DNA of 64,000 bases from Crossiella sp. CA-258035 (GCF_030064675.1 NZ_CP116413.1:839001-903000); one strand, 5' to 3'; shown: positions 10,221 to 22,572, numbered from the stretch's first letter. Program-made: numbers and translations. Notes: generated by a model not told the origin, from the letters alone.

Positions 10221-10221
<1 letters not shown>
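9439..10221 (-). CDS. sdhB: Succinate dehydrogenase iron-sulfur subunit
   Basis: A 260-residue electron-transfer subunit of complex II that passes electrons from FAD through [2Fe-2S], [4Fe-4S] and [3Fe-4S] clusters to the membrane quinone site. Cluster cysteines are visible: 'CAHGVCGSDAM' with a later 'LAC' for 2Fe-2S, 'CILCACCTTSCP' for 4Fe-4S, and 'CRTTFNCTDACPRG' shared with 3Fe-4S. The N-terminus is about 20 residues longer than the enteric protein, as in other actinobacteria. Its ATG shares one base with the sdhA stop codon. It is the last gene of the sdhCDAB operon. Confidence 0.97.
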
Positions 10222-11972
<1,751 letters not shown>

Positions 11973-11986
11973 GGTGGGAGCCTCGC

Positions 11987-12412
11987 TCAGCCGAAGTTCG
12001 GGGTGAAGGTGAAGATCACGAACGTGCCGAGCGCGACTGTCAGGATCACGGACACGTACAGCAGCATGGTCAGCCAGAAGCGGGTGCTGTCCTTGCGCGA
12101 GTAGTCGTTGATGATCGTGCGCATGCCATTGCCGCCGTGCAGCATGGCCAGCCACAGCATGGACAGGTCCCAGAACTGCCAGAACGGCGAGGCCCAGCGG
12201 CCGGCCACGAAGGCGAAGTTGACCTTGTGCACGCCGCCGTCCAGGAACAGCATGATCAGCAGGTGGCCGAGCACCAGGAACACCAGCACCAGGCCGGACA
12301 GGCGCATGAACAGCCAGCTGGCCAGCTCGAAGTTGCTCCGGCGGGCCTGCTTGCGGCGCGGGTGCCGCGGCGGGGCCAGGTCGGGGGCGGACAGGCTCAC
12401 GTCAGCGCTCAT
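11987..12412 (-). CDS. sdhD: Succinate dehydrogenase membrane anchor subunit D
   Basis: A 141-residue hydrophobic subunit with a basic N-terminal leader and three helices (about 31-52, 70-92 and 112-135). The conserved 'GHLLIMLFL' and 'WLAMLHGGNGMRTII' segments contain the His residues expected to contact heme b and the quinone site. It begins one base after the sdhC stop codon, implying tight translational coupling. Its identity follows from the helix pattern and its place between sdhC and sdhA. Confidence 0.93.
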   Translation of the reverse strand: MSADVSLSAPDLAPPRHPRRKQARRSNFELASWLFMRLSGLVLVFLVLGHLLIMLFLDGGVHKVNFAFVAGRWASPFWQFWDLSMLWLAMLHGGNGMRTIINDYSRKDSTRFWLTMLLYVSVILTVALGTFVIFTFTPNFG

Positions 12413-12413
12413 C

Positions 12414-12839
12414 TCACATCCCGCCCATCAGCATGCTGTAGGCCTTGGCCAGCAGGTGGTAGGAGCCAGGGATCATCAGCGCGGCCCAAATGACCAGCAC
12501 GGTCCACATCATCGGGCGCTGGTAGCGCGGGCCCTTGCCCCAGAAGTCCACCAGCATGACCCGGATGCCGTTGAGCGCGTGGAACAGCACCGCGGCGACC
12601 AGGCCCAGCTCGAACAGGACGAAGAACGGTTCCTTGTAGGTCGCGATGACCTTGTCGTACGCCTCCGGCGACACCCGCACCAGCGCGGTGTCCAGGACGT
12701 GCACGAACAGGAAGAAGAACGTGAGCACCCCGGTGATCCGGTGGGCGACCCACGACCACATCCCCAGGTCTCCCCGGTACAGCTTCCCACCGCCGCGGGA
12801 ACCCCGCTGCTGGGTCGCCGCGGCCTCAGTGCTGGCCAT
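12414..12839 (-). CDS. sdhC: Succinate dehydrogenase cytochrome b556 subunit C
   Basis: A 141-residue membrane subunit with three helices. The signature 'MWSWVAHRITGVLTFFFLFVHVLD' covers the first helix, with the Ser/Arg residues that line the quinone pocket and a heme-ligand His. 'HALNGIRVMLVDFW' follows in the second helix. It opens the sdhCDAB operon, reading away from the BMP lipoprotein gene. The start ATG 12839 follows a GGAGG about 10 nt upstream on the minus strand. Confidence 0.94.
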   Translation of the reverse strand: MASTEAAATQQRGSRGGGKLYRGDLGMWSWVAHRITGVLTFFFLFVHVLDTALVRVSPEAYDKVIATYKEPFFVLFELGLVAAVLFHALNGIRVMLVDFWGKGPRYQRPMMWTVLVIWAALMIPGSYHLLAKAYSMLMGGM

Positions 12840-13225
12840 GGTGGACGGCCTCCAACGTCATTGCTGGATCTCTGGCTACCGGTGTTCGGGTACCGGGGGC
12901 CTTGACCCACGGGATGCTAGCCGTGTAGGCGCTGAGCGACCCACTTGGCGTAGCCCGCTGTGATCGACGAGACAGCCTGATGGGGGGAGTCGCGCGCGGG
13001 ACGCGGCGCGCGCACAACCCGCGCGCGCGAGCTCCAGGCGCGAACGGGGGCGGCCTGTGGATGGAGCGCCCAACAATTCGGTCACGTCGGGCAGACTGCC
13101 TGCGGAGGGCGCCATACCGGCGGGTACGGTTCGGCGTTTGTAAGACGCCCCTGTCGATGGAGCCGGGGGTTGTGTCGGGCAGTCGCGAGGCTGTTCGGCG
13201 AGGCCATGTGAAGGAGACGAGAGCC
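12840..13225. promoter_or_regulatory. Divergent control region between sdhC and the BMP lipoprotein gene
   Basis: This 386-bp gap must hold the promoters for both operons. No consensus -35/-10 pair stood out. The visible structure is an alternating CG tract: CGCGCGCGGG (12991-13000) pairs with CCCGCGCGCG (13018-13027) across a 17-nt loop. An in-frame extension of the lipoprotein frame reaches 12980 but has no coding character. AAGGAGA at 13211-13217 is the ribosome binding site of the downstream gene. Confidence 0.5.
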
Positions 13226-14371
13226 GTGCGTCGGATGCGAAACGCCGCGGTGGCCGCGGTCGCGATCACCAGCGTCCTGTCGCTGGTCGCGTGCGCGAAG
13301 GACAGCGGACCGGGCGGCGCCCCTGGGGGCAACGCCACGGGCAACGGGTGCGAGAAGGCGGCCCCGCCCGCCGCCCCGGCCGGGTCCACCAGCAGCAGCA
13401 CGACCGGGACCAAGCCCGACGCCAAGGCGCTCAAGGTCGGCCTGACCTTCGACATCGGCGGCCGGGGCGACGCGTCGTTCAACGACGCCGCCGCCGCGGG
13501 TGTCGACCGCGCGGTCGCCGAGCTGGGCCTGCAGAAGAGCAACGTCAAGGAGGCCTCGGCCGCCGCCGGCGACACCGAGGACGTCAAGGCCAGCCGCCTG
13601 CGCCAGCTGGCCAGCGAGGGCTACAACCCGGTCATCGCGATCGGCTTCGCCTACGCCGACGCGCTCAAGGTGGTCGCCGCGCAGTTCCCGAACACCCGCT
13701 TCGCCATCGTGGACGCGGGCGTGGAGGGCGCGAAGAACGTCACCCCGCTGCTCTTCGCCGAGGAGCAGGGCTCCTTCCTGGCCGGCGTGATCGCCGCCTA
13801 CAAGAGCAAGAAGTGCTCGGTCGGCTTCGTCGGCGGCGTGAACGTGCCGCTGATCCAGAAGTTCGAGGCCGGCTTCTACCAGGGCGCCAAGGCCGCCGCG
13901 CCGAACATCAAGATCGAGAAGAAGTACCTCACCCCGGCGGGTGACCTCTCCGGCTTCAACGACCCGAACAAGGGCAAGGTCGCCTCGGACGGTCTGATCG
14001 ACGGTGGCGCGGACGTGCTGTACCAGGCCGCGGGCGGCTCCGGCAAGGGCGTGTTCAGCGCGGCCATGTCCCGGGGCGCGCAGGCCATCGGGGTGGACTC
14101 CGACCAGTACAAGCAGACCACCGTCGCGGACTCCAAGGACATCATCATCTCCTCGGTGCTCAAGCGGGTCGACGTGGCCGTCTACGACTACATCGCCGCC
14201 TCCGCCAAGAACGACCTGACCACCCTGCCGAAGGTCTTCGACCTGAGCGTGGACGGCGTCGGCTACTCCACCAGCGGCGGCAAGATCGACGACATCAAGG
14301 GCACGCTGGACGCCTACAAGGCCGCGATCGTGTCCGGTCAGATCAAGGTCTCGGACAAGCCGAGCAGCTGA
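13226..14371 (+). CDS. BMP family lipoprotein, nucleoside-binding component of ABC transporter
   Basis: A 381-residue extracytoplasmic binding protein of the basic membrane protein (PnrA-like) family, whose members bind purine or other nucleosides. The lipobox 'LSLVAC' is at about 17-22, followed by a low-complexity linker and the PBP1-like core: 'VGLTFDIGGRGDASFNDAA', 'NPVIAIGFAYADAL', 'VGFVGGVNVPLIQKFEAGF' and 'LYQAAGGSGKGVF'. The start GTG 13226 is fixed by AAGGAGA and by a normal signal-peptide length. It heads a block with one ATPase, two permeases, cdd and deoA, which supports nucleoside uptake. Confidence 0.93.
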   Translation: MRRMRNAAVAAVAITSVLSLVACAKDSGPGGAPGGNATGNGCEKAAPPAAPAGSTSSSTTGTKPDAKALKVGLTFDIGGRGDASFNDAAAAGVDRAVAELGLQKSNVKEASAAAGDTEDVKASRLRQLASEGYNPVIAIGFAYADALKVVAAQFPNTRFAIVDAGVEGAKNVTPLLFAEEQGSFLAGVIAAYKSKKCSVGFVGGVNVPLIQKFEAGFYQGAKAAAPNIKIEKKYLTPAGDLSGFNDPNKGKVASDGLIDGGADVLYQAAGGSGKGVFSAAMSRGAQAIGVDSDQYKQTTVADSKDIIISSVLKRVDVAVYDYIAASAKNDLTTLPKVFDLSVDGVGYSTSGGKIDDIKGTLDAYKAAIVSGQIKVSDKPSS

Positions 14372-14384
14372 GCAAGCAACAACA

Positions 14385-14422
14385 CGCGATGGGCCTGGGC
14401 CACCGATCCCAGGCCCATCGCG
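14385..14422 (+). terminator. 15-bp hairpin between lipoprotein and ATPase genes
   Basis: CGCGATGGGCCTGGG pairs exactly with CCCAGGCCCATCGCG across an 8-nt loop. Inside an operon, such a hairpin usually stabilises or partly terminates the transcript, so that the binding protein is made in excess of the membrane components. Confidence 0.75.
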
Positions 14423-14453
14423 CGTTGGCCGCCACCACTGGGAGACCTCGAAG

Positions 14454-16012
<1,559 letters not shown>

Positions 16013-16016
<4 letters not shown>

Positions 16017-17092
16017 AGCTGAACGCCCGCGCTGTCCTGCTGCCCCCGCTGCTGGCGATCGCCGCGGCCCTGCTGCTGTGCTCGATCGCGCTGATGATCT
16101 CCGGCGGCAACCCGCTGGAAGCCTTCGCCGCGATGATCGCCCAGGTCGGCCGGGGCACCACCGCGGTGGACATCGTCAACACCGGCAGCACCTACTACCT
16201 GGCCGCGCTCGCGGTGGCCATCGGCTTCCAGATGAAGCTGTTCAACATCGGCGTCGAGGGCCAGTACAAGATCGCCGCGATCATCGCGATGGTGGCCGGT
16301 GGCTCGGTCGTGCTGCCGCCGGTGCTGCACACGCTGTTCGTCCTGGTGGTGGCCGTGCTGGTGGGTGCCCTGTGGGCGGCCATCCCGGCCATCCTCAAGA
16401 TCACCCGCGGGGTGAACGAGGTCATCTCCACGATCATGCTCAACGCGGTGGCCACCGGCATCGCCGCGTACCTGATCCAGGACTCGGTCTTCGGCGAGCT
16501 GCGCGGCAACAACCTGGGCACGCCGCTGGTGGCCGAGTCCGGCCGGGTGCCCGGCCTGTCCCTCGGCGAGGCGGGCACGGTCTTCGGCCTCGTGGTGCTC
16601 GCGGTGCTGGCCGGGGTCGGCTACTGGGTGCTGATGAACCGCACCCGGTTCGGCTTCGAGCTGCGCGCCTCCGGCGAGTCGGCCACCGCGGCCACCGCGG
16701 GCGGGGTCAACGCGAAGAAGATGATCCTGGTCGCGATGCTGCTCTCCGGCGGTATCGCCGGCCTGGTCGCCATGCCGGAGTTGCTCGGCCGCGACTACAC
16801 CTACACGCTGAACTTCCCGGCCGCCTACGGCTTCACCGGTATCGCGGTGGCGCTGCTGGGCCGCAACCACCCGGTCGGCATCGCCTTCGGCGCGCTGCTG
16901 TGGGCCTTCCTGGACAAGTCCTCGGTCGCGCTGGAGAACGTGGGCGTGCCCAAGGAGATCGTGACCATCATGCAGGGCTCGATCGTGCTGTCGGTGGTGG
17001 TGGCCTACGAGGTGGTCCGGCGGATCACCCTGGCGGCCGAACAACGCAAGGTCGGGCAGCAGCTCGGCACGACGGACGAGGTGGCCGCATGA
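16013..17092 (+). CDS. ABC transporter permease (nucleoside importer, first subunit)
   Basis: A 359-residue BPD_transp_2-type permease with eight to ten helices. 'FNIGVEGQYKIAAIIAMVAG' and 'RGVNEVISTIMLNAVA' are the conserved loops of the nucleoside/ribose branch. GTG 16013 sits inside the ATPase stop (GTGA). It forms a heterodimer with the product of the next gene. Confidence 0.93.
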
Positions 17093-18357
17093 GCGCCGTA
17101 GTCGACACCCCTCAGCACCCCGGGAGCTCGGCTTTCCTGTCCGGGCCGCAGCAGCGCAAGCTGCCCAGCTGGGGCACCGGCCTGCTGCTGGTGGCCGCGG
17201 CGATCGTCGCGCTGTCCACCGCCTCCTACCTGACCGGTGTGCCGCAGCTGACCTCCTCCGGCACCTTCCAGACCGCGGTGCTGCTGGCCATGCCGATCCT
17301 GCTGGCCGGGCTCGGCGGGCTCTGGTCCGAGCGCGCTGGCGTGGTCAACATCGGCCTCGAGGGCATGATGATCCTCGGCACCTGGGGCGGCGCCTGGGCC
17401 GGTTACCAGTGGGGCCCGTGGGCCGGGCTGGTCGCGGCCGCGGTCTTCGGCGCGCTGGGCGGCCTGCTGCACGCCATCGCCACGGTGACCTTCGGGGTCA
17501 ACCACATCGTCTCCGGTGTGGCGATCAACCTGCTGGGCGCGGGCGTGACCAAGTACCTGTCCACGCTGCTGTTCCTGCCGGTGTCGAACAACCCGCGCGA
17601 GTCGCCGCCGGTGCCCAAGTTCGACACCTTCTCCCTCCAGCCGATCGGCGACTGGCTGGCCGCGCTGGAGAACGAGCAGCGGGTCGGCATCTCCGACGTG
17701 GCGGGCATCCTGCGCGGGCTGGTCACGCACGTGTCCCCGCTGACCATGCTGGCCCTGGTGCTGGTGCCGGTCACCTACCTGGTGCTGTGGCGCAGCCGGT
17801 TCGGCCTGCGGCTGCGTTCCTGCGGGGAGAACCCGGTGGCCGCCGAGTCGCTGGGCGTCAACGTCTACCTGCACAAGTACGCCGCGGTGATCATCTCCGG
17901 CGCGCTGGCCGGGCTGGGCGGGGCGGCGCTGCTGCTCAACCCCGGCCAGGCCGGTTACCTGGAGAACCAGACGAACGGCCGCGGTTACATCGGCCTGGCC
18001 GCGCTGATCTTCGGCAACTGGCGGCCCACCGGCCTGCTCGGCGGCGCCGCGCTGTTCGGCTACGCGGACGGGTTGCAGCTGCGCAGCGGCGGCGGCGCGG
18101 TGCTCGCGCTGCTGTACGCGGCGGTGCTGGCGCTGGGTGTGGTGGTCGTGGTGCAGCTGTGGCGGCGACGCTGGGTGGCCACCGCGGTGACCGTCTCCGG
18201 CGCGCTCATCCTGTACTGGGTGTACTGGTCCTTCGACGAGCTGCCCAGCCAGCTGACCACCTACCTGCCGCACCTGGTGACGCTGGTGGTGCTCGCGGTG
18301 TCCGCGCAGCGACTGCGGCCACCGGCGGCGAACGGCGTCGAGTACCGGCGCGGCTGA
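17089..18357 (+). CDS. ABC transporter permease (nucleoside importer, second subunit)
   Basis: A 422-residue permease of the same family ('RAGVVNIGLEGMMILG', 'TVTFGVNHIVSGVAINLLGAGV', 'GRGYIGLAALIFGNWRP'). It is longer than its partner because of an extra loop after helix five and two or three additional C-terminal helices. ATG 17089 overlaps the previous stop (ATGA), and cdd follows 2 nt after its own stop. Confidence 0.93.
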   Translation: MSAVVDTPQHPGSSAFLSGPQQRKLPSWGTGLLLVAAAIVALSTASYLTGVPQLTSSGTFQTAVLLAMPILLAGLGGLWSERAGVVNIGLEGMMILGTWGGAWAGYQWGPWAGLVAAAVFGALGGLLHAIATVTFGVNHIVSGVAINLLGAGVTKYLSTLLFLPVSNNPRESPPVPKFDTFSLQPIGDWLAALENEQRVGISDVAGILRGLVTHVSPLTMLALVLVPVTYLVLWRSRFGLRLRSCGENPVAAESLGVNVYLHKYAAVIISGALAGLGGAALLLNPGQAGYLENQTNGRGYIGLAALIFGNWRPTGLLGGAALFGYADGLQLRSGGGAVLALLYAAVLALGVVVVVQLWRRRWVATAVTVSGALILYWVYWSFDELPSQLTTYLPHLVTLVVLAVSAQRLRPPAANGVEYRRG

Positions 18358-18359
18358 CA

Positions 18360-18761
18360 ATGTCCACTGTGGACTGGGAACTGCTGCGCGAGACCGCGGT
18401 CAAGGCCGCCGGGCACGCCTACTGCCCCTACTCGGGGCTCCAGGTGGGCTCGGCGGCCGTCTGCGACGACGGCCGGATCATCACCGGCTGCAACGTGGAG
18501 AACGCCTCCTACGGCCTCGGCCTGTGCGCCGAGTGCACGATGGCCGGACAGCTCCGCCTGACCGGCGGCGGCCGCTTCGTAGCGGTGACTTGCCGCTCCG
18601 GCACCGGTGAGCTGCTGATGCCCTGCGGCCGCTGCCGCCAGGTGCTCTACGAGCTGGGCGGCCCGGACTGCCTGCTCGACACCCCGCGCGGGATCCTGCC
18701 GATGAGCGAGGTCCTGCCGGATGCCTTCGGACCCGACCAGCTGCCGGAGCCGCCAGCATGA
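18360..18761 (+). CDS. cdd: Cytidine deaminase
   Basis: A 133-residue homotetrameric-type enzyme converting (deoxy)cytidine to (deoxy)uridine. The zinc site is clear: C56-A57-E58 in 'LGLCAECTMAG' and C89/C92 in 'MPCGRCRQ'; Glu58 is the proton shuttle. 'NVENASYGL' binds the nucleoside. It starts 2 nt after the permease stop and overlaps deoA by ATGA, so uptake and first catabolic steps are coupled. Confidence 0.97.
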   Translation: MSTVDWELLRETAVKAAGHAYCPYSGLQVGSAAVCDDGRIITGCNVENASYGLGLCAECTMAGQLRLTGGGRFVAVTCRSGTGELLMPCGRCRQVLYELGGPDCLLDTPRGILPMSEVLPDAFGPDQLPEPPA

Positions 18762-20035
18762 GTCACAACGCCATTGACGTCATCCGCGCCAAGCGGGACG
18801 GAAATCGACTGACCGACGCCCAGATCGACTGGGTGATCGACGCCTACACCCGGGGCGCGGTGGCCGACGAGCAGATGTCCGCCCTGGCCATGGCGATCTT
18901 CCTGAACGGCATGACCGCCGAGGAGACCGCCCGCTGGACCGCCGCCATGGTGGCCTCCGGCGAGCACCTGGACCTGTCCGCGGTCACCAGGCCCACGGTG
19001 GACAAGCACTCCACCGGCGGCGTCGGCGACAAGATCACCCTGCCGCTGGCCCCGCTGGTCGCGGCCTGCGGCGCGGCCGTGCCACAGCTCTCCGGCCGGG
19101 GCCTCGGCCACACCGGCGGCACCCTGGACAAGCTGGAGTCCATCCCCGGCTGGCGGGCGAACCTGTCCACCGCGGAGATCACCGCCCAGCTGAACTCGGT
19201 CGGCGCGGTGGTCTGCGCGGCCACCGAGGGCCTGGCTCCGGCCGACCGCAAGCTGTACGCGCTGCGCGATGTCACCGGCACGGTCGAGGCCATCCCGCTG
19301 ATCGCCAGCTCGATCATGAGCAAGAAGATCGCCGAGGGTGCCCAGTCGCTGGTGCTCGACGTCAAGTCCGGCACCGGCGCGTTCATGAAGACCGAGGCCG
19401 ACGCCCGCCGCCTGGCCGAGGCCCTGGTCGCCATCGGCAAGGCCAACGGCCTCAACATCAGCGCCCTGCTCACCGACATGTCCGTCCCGCTGGGCCGCGC
19501 GGTCGGCAACGCGGTGGAGGTGGCCGAGTCCGTCGAGGTGCTCAAGGGCGACGGCCCCGCCGACGTCACCGAGCTGACCATCGCCCTGGCCCGCGAGATG
19601 CTCGCACTGGCCGGCGTCGACACCGACCCGGCCCCGGTCCTCGCCTCCGGCCAGGCCTACGAGACCTGGTCCCGCATGATCAGCGCCCAGGGCGGCGATC
19701 CCGAGGCGCCCCTGCCCACTCCCGCACACGTGCACCTGGTCGAGGCCCAGGAGGACGGGGTCCTGGCCGAACTGGACGCCTACGCCGTCGGCGTCGCCGC
19801 CTGGCGCCTGGGCGCGGGCCGGGCCCGCAAGGAAGACCCGGTCCAGCACGCCGCCGGCATCCTCTGCCACGCCAAACCCGGCGACCGGGTCACCAAGGGC
19901 CAGCCCCTGCTGGAACTGCACACCAACACCGAGGACGCCATCCCCGCCGCACTGGCCGCCCTGGACGGCGGCTACCGGATCGCCGAATCGGCCCCCGAGA
20001 CCAAGCTCCTGCTCCTGGACACCCTGCGCGGCTGA
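18758..20035 (+). CDS. deoA: Thymidine phosphorylase
   Basis: A 425-residue pyrimidine-nucleoside phosphorylase that splits thymidine or deoxyuridine with phosphate into base and deoxyribose-1-phosphate. The family signature 'SGRGLGHTGGTLDKLES' and the phosphate loop 'KHSTGGVGDKITLPLAP' are intact, as is 'SKKIAEGAQSLVLDVKSG'. Coupled to cdd through ATGA, it ends the transporter-salvage block. Its product could feed deoC at 31-32 kb after isomerisation. Confidence 0.97.
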   Translation: MSHNAIDVIRAKRDGNRLTDAQIDWVIDAYTRGAVADEQMSALAMAIFLNGMTAEETARWTAAMVASGEHLDLSAVTRPTVDKHSTGGVGDKITLPLAPLVAACGAAVPQLSGRGLGHTGGTLDKLESIPGWRANLSTAEITAQLNSVGAVVCAATEGLAPADRKLYALRDVTGTVEAIPLIASSIMSKKIAEGAQSLVLDVKSGTGAFMKTEADARRLAEALVAIGKANGLNISALLTDMSVPLGRAVGNAVEVAESVEVLKGDGPADVTELTIALAREMLALAGVDTDPAPVLASGQAYETWSRMISAQGGDPEAPLPTPAHVHLVEAQEDGVLAELDAYAVGVAAWRLGAGRARKEDPVQHAAGILCHAKPGDRVTKGQPLLELHTNTEDAIPAALAALDGGYRIAESAPETKLLLLDTLRG

Positions 20036-20117
20036 ACCAAGGCGGCCGCGAGTGGCGGAAAGCGGACTCCCCGGACGAAATGCGCAACCGGCCCGAGCGG
20101 CACACGTCTACCGGATC

Positions 20118-20564
20118 ATGCGCATTCTCCTCGGCGTCCTCGCCCTCGCGGCCCTGTCCGCCTGCGCCCCCGCACCGCCGTCAGCGCCGCCCGCCACCAG
20201 CGCGAACAGCGCGCCGACCACCTCAGGCCAGCAGCAAAAACCATTCCAGCCCGGCAAACACTTCGTGCAGATCGACAAGGGCACCACCCGCGACGGCACC
20301 ACCTACCTGGACATCCGCCCAGCGAAAAAAGAACACCTCGGCGAAAGCTTCGAGACCATCACCCTGGGCGGTCCCCATAGCGAGGTGCCGCTGGCCCGGA
20401 ATTCCCGGATCGTGAGCGTCAAGGGCAAGGCGAGCACGGTGCCGGAATTCCTCACCGACCTCCACCGAATCCCGCCCAAACAGCGCGACGAGGGCTTCGA
20501 CGTCACCGTCGACGACCAGGGCACGATCACTCAGGTGGCCTGGCTGTACGTCCCGTCCTGGTAG
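20118..20564 (+). CDS. Small lipoprotein, unknown function
   Basis: A 148-residue protein with a short signal peptide and lipobox 'LSAC' (about 14-17), a Pro/Ser/Thr-rich linker, and a small mixed domain ('HFVQIDKGTTRDGTTYLDIRP', 'FDVTVDDQGTITQVAWLYVP'). The in-frame start at 20052 would bury the signal peptide behind 22 polar residues, so ATG 20118 is chosen. It lies 82 nt after deoA. No family was recognised; it probably sits on the outer face of the membrane. Confidence 0.72.
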   Translation: MRILLGVLALAALSACAPAPPSAPPATSANSAPTTSGQQQKPFQPGKHFVQIDKGTTRDGTTYLDIRPAKKEHLGESFETITLGGPHSEVPLARNSRIVSVKGKASTVPEFLTDLHRIPPKQRDEGFDVTVDDQGTITQVAWLYVPSW

Positions 20565-20783
20565 CCCCCGCGACGGTGGGGCCGCCCCGTCGGCACCGCA
20601 GGGCAGCCCGGCCAAGCCGATCGCCCGCGCCCAGCGCCGCCCGACGGCTCGCGGCCCGGTGCTCGGCGGTCGCGGTCCGGCGCTGCCGCAGCCCTCTCCT
20701 CGCCCTGGCCCGGCTTTCGATCCCCGGCGGCCCAGCCGTCCCGCGGTGGCGGGACCGGCGTGGTCCTTGCCGGCGCTCGACAG

Positions 20784-20822
20784 CACAGCGCCCCGGGGGC
20801 TTGGGGCTCCCGGGGCGCTGTG
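20784..20822. terminator. 14-bp hairpin downstream of the coiled-coil gene
   Basis: CACAGCGCCCCGGG and its exact complement flank an 11-nt loop. It serves the minus-strand coiled-coil gene that stops at 20835, and possibly the lipoprotein gene on the other strand. The 220 bp between it and the lipoprotein stop hold nothing recognisable. Confidence 0.75.
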
Positions 20823-20834
20823 GTTGGTACTGGG

Positions 20835-22172
20835 TCAGCTGTCGATGTCTACGTCCACGCCGTCCGGGTCGACGGACTTCTCCGCGTCGCGGGACTTGCC
20901 GGAGCTCTTGGCGCGGCTGCGGCGCTGCTGCCGCGGCATCACCGCCGGCGGCGGGGGCGGGGTGGGCGCGCCGCCGCCGAGGATCAGCTCGGCGAAGGTG
21001 GCCATGGCCTCGTCCAGCTGGCCGGCGTGGCGCTGGTCGGACTCCTGGTTCGCCTGGCGGACCAGGCCGAGCAGGGCGTCGTTGTCCGGGCGCTCGGTGA
21101 CCGCGCCGGTGACCCGGTTCAGGCCCTGCTTGACGTTGCCGTCCAGGTCGCCCAGGCGACCGGAGACGTTGTCCTCGACCTCGTCGATGCGGCCGCCGAC
21201 CTGCTCGAGGCGGGCGTTGAGGGCGTCCAGGCGCTCGGCCAGGCTCTGCAGGCGCTCGGTCGGGTCGACCGCGGGCCGGGAGAGCAGGTCGTCCAGCTTC
21301 TCGTTCTGCTCGTCGCGGGCCGAGGACAGCGCGTTGTGCAGGCTGTTGTTGCCGTCGTTGATGCTGTTGCGCAGGCCGGTGTTGCCCTCGGTGATGCTGG
21401 TCCGCAGGGTGTTGGTGCCCTCGCTGATCGCGCCGTGCAGCGAGTTGTTGCCGTCGGTGATCGCGCCGCGCAGGGAGTTGTTGCCGTCGTTGATCGAGCT
21501 GCGCAGGGTGTCGGTGCCCTCGGAGATCAGGCCGCGCAGGCTGTCGGTGCTCTCGGTCAGCGAGCGCTGCAGCGCCTCGCGGGTGCCGTCGAGGTGCTCG
21601 TGCACGCCCTCGTCCACCTCGTCGATCCGGCCGCGCAACACGGTCTCCAGCGCCTCGACGCGCTCGCGCACCGGGTTGGTGATCGCGCTGGGCAGCGCCT
21701 CCAGGCGGGCGTCCTGCTTGTCCAGGTGCCGCTCGACGTTGCCGCCGAGGTCGTCAAGTCGCTTGTGGATGTTGGACAGCTTGTCCTCGAGGCCGTCCAT
21801 CTTGCCCTGGACACCCTCGAAGCGGCCGGCCACGCCGTCCAGGCGGCCGTCCAGCTGGGCGAAGGGCTTGGCCAGCTTGTCGACCAGGCTCTCCACCGCG
21901 CGGCCGAGACCGGCGATGGCGCCGTCCTGGGCCTCCAGCCGGGCGAGGGTCTCGTCCAGCCGCTCGGCCAGCACGCTGACCTCGGTGCGATCGGGCAGCT
22001 CGGAGAGGCGCTTGCGCACCGAGCCGAGCGACTCCAGCGGCGAGAGTCGAGCGTGGATCTCGTCCAGCGCGTCGAAGATCTGCTGCTGTTCGCTCTCACG
22101 GATCTCGGCTGCGCGAATCAGTGTGTTGCGCATCCGATCGAAAGACATTGTGGAGTGGTTGTTCTCGCTCAC
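20835..22172 (-). CDS. Coiled-coil protein with seven tandem 11-residue repeats
   Basis: A 445-residue, very hydrophilic protein with no signal peptide or membrane helix. Residues 30-200 and 300-350 are heptad-like coiled coil rich in L, E, D and R. Residues 204-280 are seven contiguous 11-residue repeats of the form [S/A]I-[T/N/S][E/D]G-[T/N][N/D]-[S/T]LR-x, for example 'SINDGNNSLRG' and 'AITDGNNSLHG'. The C-terminal 60 residues are Pro/Ala/Lys-rich and end in acidic 'VDVDIDS'. GTG 22172 has GAAGG 8 nt upstream. Hendecad repeats usually make right-handed or straight coils that lie on membranes or form rods; a scaffolding role is inference. Confidence 0.82.
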   Translation of the reverse strand: MSENNHSTMSFDRMRNTLIRAAEIRESEQQQIFDALDEIHARLSPLESLGSVRKRLSELPDRTEVSVLAERLDETLARLEAQDGAIAGLGRAVESLVDKLAKPFAQLDGRLDGVAGRFEGVQGKMDGLEDKLSNIHKRLDDLGGNVERHLDKQDARLEALPSAITNPVRERVEALETVLRGRIDEVDEGVHEHLDGTREALQRSLTESTDSLRGLISEGTDTLRSSINDGNNSLRGAITDGNNSLHGAISEGTNTLRTSITEGNTGLRNSINDGNNSLHNALSSARDEQNEKLDDLLSRPAVDPTERLQSLAERLDALNARLEQVGGRIDEVEDNVSGRLGDLDGNVKQGLNRVTGAVTERPDNDALLGLVRQANQESDQRHAGQLDEAMATFAELILGGGAPTPPPPPAVMPRQQRRSRAKSSGKSRDAEKSVDPDGVDVDIDS

Positions 22173-22572
22173 GGCAGGGACCTTCGTCGAAGGGAGGGGA
22201 CCGACGGACGCGACTCTAGCCAGTCGCCCGAGTTGTTGTTCACCGCCCCCCGGCCGAACTTCGGCGGAAGTTGGCTAGGAGTACGCCATTCGGGTGACTG
22301 GCTGCAGGAAACGCCAGTGGTTCGATCTTCAGTGGTTGCTCAGCGCAGAACCGCGTTCCCCATTCGAGCTACATGCATCCCCGACCATGATCGACGTTGC
22401 GTGGCAATGCAGCCACAACGACGCCTCAGAACCATCCGACAGAGTGGACTTGCCACTAGTCGCACAAGTCAGATGATCATAGCGCTCGCTCTCTGGAACG
22501 GCCCGGCAACACGCCGGTCGGCCTACCGACCGAGCGCCGGTTCACGTGTGTGGGTGCGGGTACCGTGTCGCC
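22173..22572. other. Intergenic region between divergent coiled-coil and add genes
   Basis: This 400-bp gap holds the promoters of both divergent genes. The only structure I see is a 7-bp hairpin, CGGTCGG/CCGACCG (22515-22532), about 40 nt before add. Short open frames here have no coding character. Base composition between 22300 and 22500 is visibly lower in GC than the flanking genes. Confidence 0.4.

Noticed and set aside
12980-13225. Extended N-terminus of the BMP lipoprotein
   Set aside because: The in-frame extension is Arg/Gly-rich and would place 82 residues before a normal lipoprotein signal peptide; the Shine-Dalgarno supports GTG 13226.
22515-22532. Hairpin upstream of add as a riboswitch
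   Set aside because: A single 7-bp stem without a conserved core does not match any purine or other riboswitch class I know.
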